Source of the DNA: Streptomyces sp. SAT1
Lineage (GTDB): Bacteria; Actinomycetota; Actinomycetes; Streptomycetales; Streptomycetaceae
Reading direction: 5' to 3'
DNA: 64,000 bases
Assembly (NCBI RefSeq): GCF_001654495.1
Contig: NZ_CP015849.1
Location: 5,121,501-5,185,500 of the forward strand
Program-made: the position numbers and the translations under genes
Part shown: piece after piece, positions 62,354 through 64,000 of the stretch
Layout of the letters: each line of letters opens with the position of its first letter
Position numbering within the stretch: the stretch's first letter is position 1
Notes under the pieces: model-generated
What the model was told of the DNA's origin: nothing
Seen by the model: the letters and a program-made list of their open reading frames with translations, nothing else
Databases searched by the model: none

Positions 62354-62943
62354 CGCGCAGCCGTACGCCCGCGCCGCCGCGCGAGGAGGTGCTCGCCGCC
62401 GCCATGGAGATGATCGCCGAGCGCGGTCTGGAGAAGCTCACCATGGCGGCGCTGGGCCGCGAGGTCCAGATGAGCAGTGGCCATCTGCTGTACTACTTCG
62501 GCTCCAAGGACGAGCTGCTGCTGCGCACCCTGGAGTGGAGCGAGAGCCGGCTCGGGGCCGAGCGCGGGCGGCTGCTGGCGCGGGACGCCCCGGCCCGGGA
62601 GCGGCTGGACGCCTATGTCGCCCTGTATGTGCCCGACGGGCGGCACGACCCGCACTGGACGCTCTGGCTGGAGGTCTGGAACCGCTCGCTGACCGCCGCC
62701 GAGGACGCCCGGGACCGGCAGGGCGCCATCGAGGGCGCCTGGCACCGCGACCTGGCGGCCCTGGTCGCCGAGGGCGTCTCGCGCGGCGAGTTCCGCCCGG
62801 TGGACGCCGACCGCTTCGCGACCCGGCTGCGCGCCCTGCTCGACGGCTTCTCTCTCCAGGTGGCGATCGGCCTGCGCGGCACCGGCCGGGAGCGGGTGCT
62901 CGGGCTGGTGGGGGAGTTCCTGGACGAGTCGCTGACGCCGTAG
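62350..62943 (+). CDS. TetR/AcrR family transcriptional regulator
   Basis: This 197-residue protein has a TetR HTH (KLTMAALGREVQMSSGHLLYYFGSKDELL) and a BetI-like C-terminal domain ending in VLGLVGEFLDESL. GTG 62350 overlaps the stop of a possible upstream peptide. It is 62 bases before an MHS transporter gene on the same strand, so it likely regulates that transporter. Confidence 0.85.
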   Translation: MTRSRTPAPPREEVLAAAMEMIAERGLEKLTMAALGREVQMSSGHLLYYFGSKDELLLRTLEWSESRLGAERGRLLARDAPARERLDAYVALYVPDGRHDPHWTLWLEVWNRSLTAAEDARDRQGAIEGAWHRDLAALVAEGVSRGEFRPVDADRFATRLRALLDGFSLQVAIGLRGTGRERVLGLVGEFLDESLTP

Positions 62944-63005
62944 GAAGCCTTCCCACCGCTCGCGCGGGGTGCGTCGGCCGGGTCCCGGCGGGGCAGTCAC
63001 AGCGC

Positions 63006-64000
63006 ATGGGACGAGAGCAGTGGAAGAAGATCTGGATCGGCTCGGCCGGAAACATGGTGGAGTGGTACGACTGGTTCGTCTACGCCAGTTTCGCCACCTA
63101 CTTCGCCGGGGCGTTCTTCCCGCACGGCAATCCGACCGCGCAGATGATGAACACCGCGGGCATCTTCGCGGTCGGGTTCTTCATGCGGCCGGTCGGCGGC
63201 TGGTTACTGGGCCGGGTCGGTGACCGCCAGGGCCGCAAGGCCGCCCTGACCCTGACCGTCACCCTGATGTCGGCCTCGGCGGTCCTGATCGCCGTAGCGC
63301 CGACCTACGGTGTCGCCGGGTACGGCGGCGCGCTGGTGCTGCTGCTGGCCCGGCTGCTCCAGGGTCTTTCGGTGGGCGGCGAGTACGCGGCCAGCGCCAC
63401 CTACCTCACCGAGGCGTCCGACCCGCGCCGCCGCGGCTTCGCCTCCAGCTTCCAGTACGTCTCGATGACCGCGGGCCAGATCGTCGGCCTCGGCCTCCAG
63501 ATCCTGCTCCAGCGGACCCTGTCCGACGACGCGCTGCACAGCTGGGGCTGGCGGATCCCGTTCGTGGTGGGCGCGCTCGGCGCGGCCGTCATCTTCTACC
63601 TGCGGCGCAGCATGCTGGAGACCGAGGTGTACGAGGCCGACGACAGCGGCGGCGCGGAGCGCGGCACGCTGCGCGCGCTGTGGCGGCACCGGCGCGAGGC
63701 GCTGCTCGTGATGGCGCTGACCATGGGCGGCACGGTGGCGTACTACACGTACACCACCTACCTCACCAAGTACCTGTCCAACTCCGCGGGCCTGCCCAAG
63801 CGGACCGCGACGCTGGTCTCCTTCACCGCGCTGATCGTCTTCGCCTGCCTCCAGCCGCTGGCCGGGCGGCTCTCCGACCGGATCGGGCGCCGCCCGCTGC
63901 TGATCACCTTCGCGGTCGGCTCGACCCTGCTGACCGTGCCGATCCTGACCCTGCTCCAGCACGCGGGCAGCTTCTGGCCCGCGCTGGGCCTGTCCCTGCT
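63006..64000 (+). CDS. MFS/MHS family metabolite:proton symporter (3' end beyond window)
   Basis: The visible 331 residues show the MHS family: GNMVEWYDWFVYASFATYFA at the start, GFFMRPVGGWLLGRVGDRQGRK (motif A) and LLQGLSVGGEYAASATYLTEA. Second-half segments include FTALIVFACLQPLAGRLSDRIGRRP. Relatives carry alpha-ketoglutarate, shikimate or citrate with protons. A TTA codon at 63204-63206 (residue 67) suggests bldA control. The frame is open at the window end. Confidence 0.88.
   Translation, partial: MGREQWKKIWIGSAGNMVEWYDWFVYASFATYFAGAFFPHGNPTAQMMNTAGIFAVGFFMRPVGGWLLGRVGDRQGRKAALTLTVTLMSASAVLIAVAPTYGVAGYGGALVLLLARLLQGLSVGGEYAASATYLTEASDPRRRGFASSFQYVSMTAGQIVGLGLQILLQRTLSDDALHSWGWRIPFVVGALGAAVIFYLRRSMLETEVYEADDSGGAERGTLRALWRHRREALLVMALTMGGTVAYYTYTTYLTKYLSNSAGLPKRTATLVSFTALIVFACLQPLAGRLSDRIGRRPLLITFAVGSTLLTVPILTLLQHAGSFWPALGLSL

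Overview
This is chromosomal DNA of a Streptomyces or close relative. GC is very high, third codon positions are almost always G or C, GTG starts are common, and genes are packed with short gaps or overlaps. The gene order ligA, GGDEF-EAL gene, gatC-gatA-small gene-gatB, ilvB-ilvN-ilvC, serA, leuB, ilvE is the one I remember from the core of the S. coelicolor chromosome around SCO5494-SCO5527. That memory is used only as supporting context. I see no tRNA or rRNA gene, CRISPR array or intact insertion sequence.

Layout. 1-13800: a TRIC-type channel, membrane esterase, thioesterase, mycothiol-type protein, TetR regulator with two small membrane proteins, cysteine desulfurase next to mnmA (tRNA 2-thiolation), a cell-wall amidase, a hydrolase, DUF427, LOG-family and SDR proteins, a MetE-like methionine synthase and ligA. 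14053-16317: a membrane GGDEF-EAL protein (RmdB-like) with a TTA codon. 16750-21586: a TetR/DUF4267 pair, then the gatCAB amidotransferase operon with a repeat-bearing leader and a strong terminator. 21683-33145: membrane and exporter proteins, a large LuxR-type ATPase regulator, a lipoprotein sugar dehydrogenase, an aldo/keto reductase and a 2-hydroxyacid dehydrogenase. 33677-36964: a second GGDEF protein whose EAL half is degenerate. 36998-42738: branched-chain amino-acid synthesis (ilvBNC) behind a leader peptide and attenuator, then serA. 42757-45027: a divergent MFS exporter/TetR pair. 45056-49261: proline catabolism (PucR regulator, proline dehydrogenase, P5C dehydrogenase). 49289-50778: a hydrolase overlapping an AAC(2')-like acetyltransferase. 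50865-53803: small peptides, leuB and ilvE. 53943-57524: a ureA-ureB fusion, a divergent ureC and agmatine deiminase, with no urease accessory genes. 57532-61064: an island-like cluster of an ASCH protein, a class I aminoacyl-tRNA-synthetase-like enzyme, an HTH-TPR regulator and a HAD protein. 61173-61896: a frameshifted secreted lectin pseudogene. 62177-64000: a small repeat peptide, a TetR regulator and an MHS-family transporter running off the end.

The genes combine into a few themes: amino-acid supply (ilv, leu, ser, pro, met), tRNA-linked chemistry (mnmA with cysteine desulfurase, gatCAB, the synthetase-like enzyme), and c-di-GMP signalling (two membrane GGDEF-EAL proteins). Many genes share a TANNNT box six to eight bases before the start codon, which predicts leaderless transcripts. 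The least ordinary parts are the duplicated 3' end of the proline dehydrogenase gene around a palindrome, the ASCH/synthetase-like cluster, the accessory-less urease-like operon, the peptide-plus-hairpin region before leuB, and the TTA codon in the RmdB-like gene.
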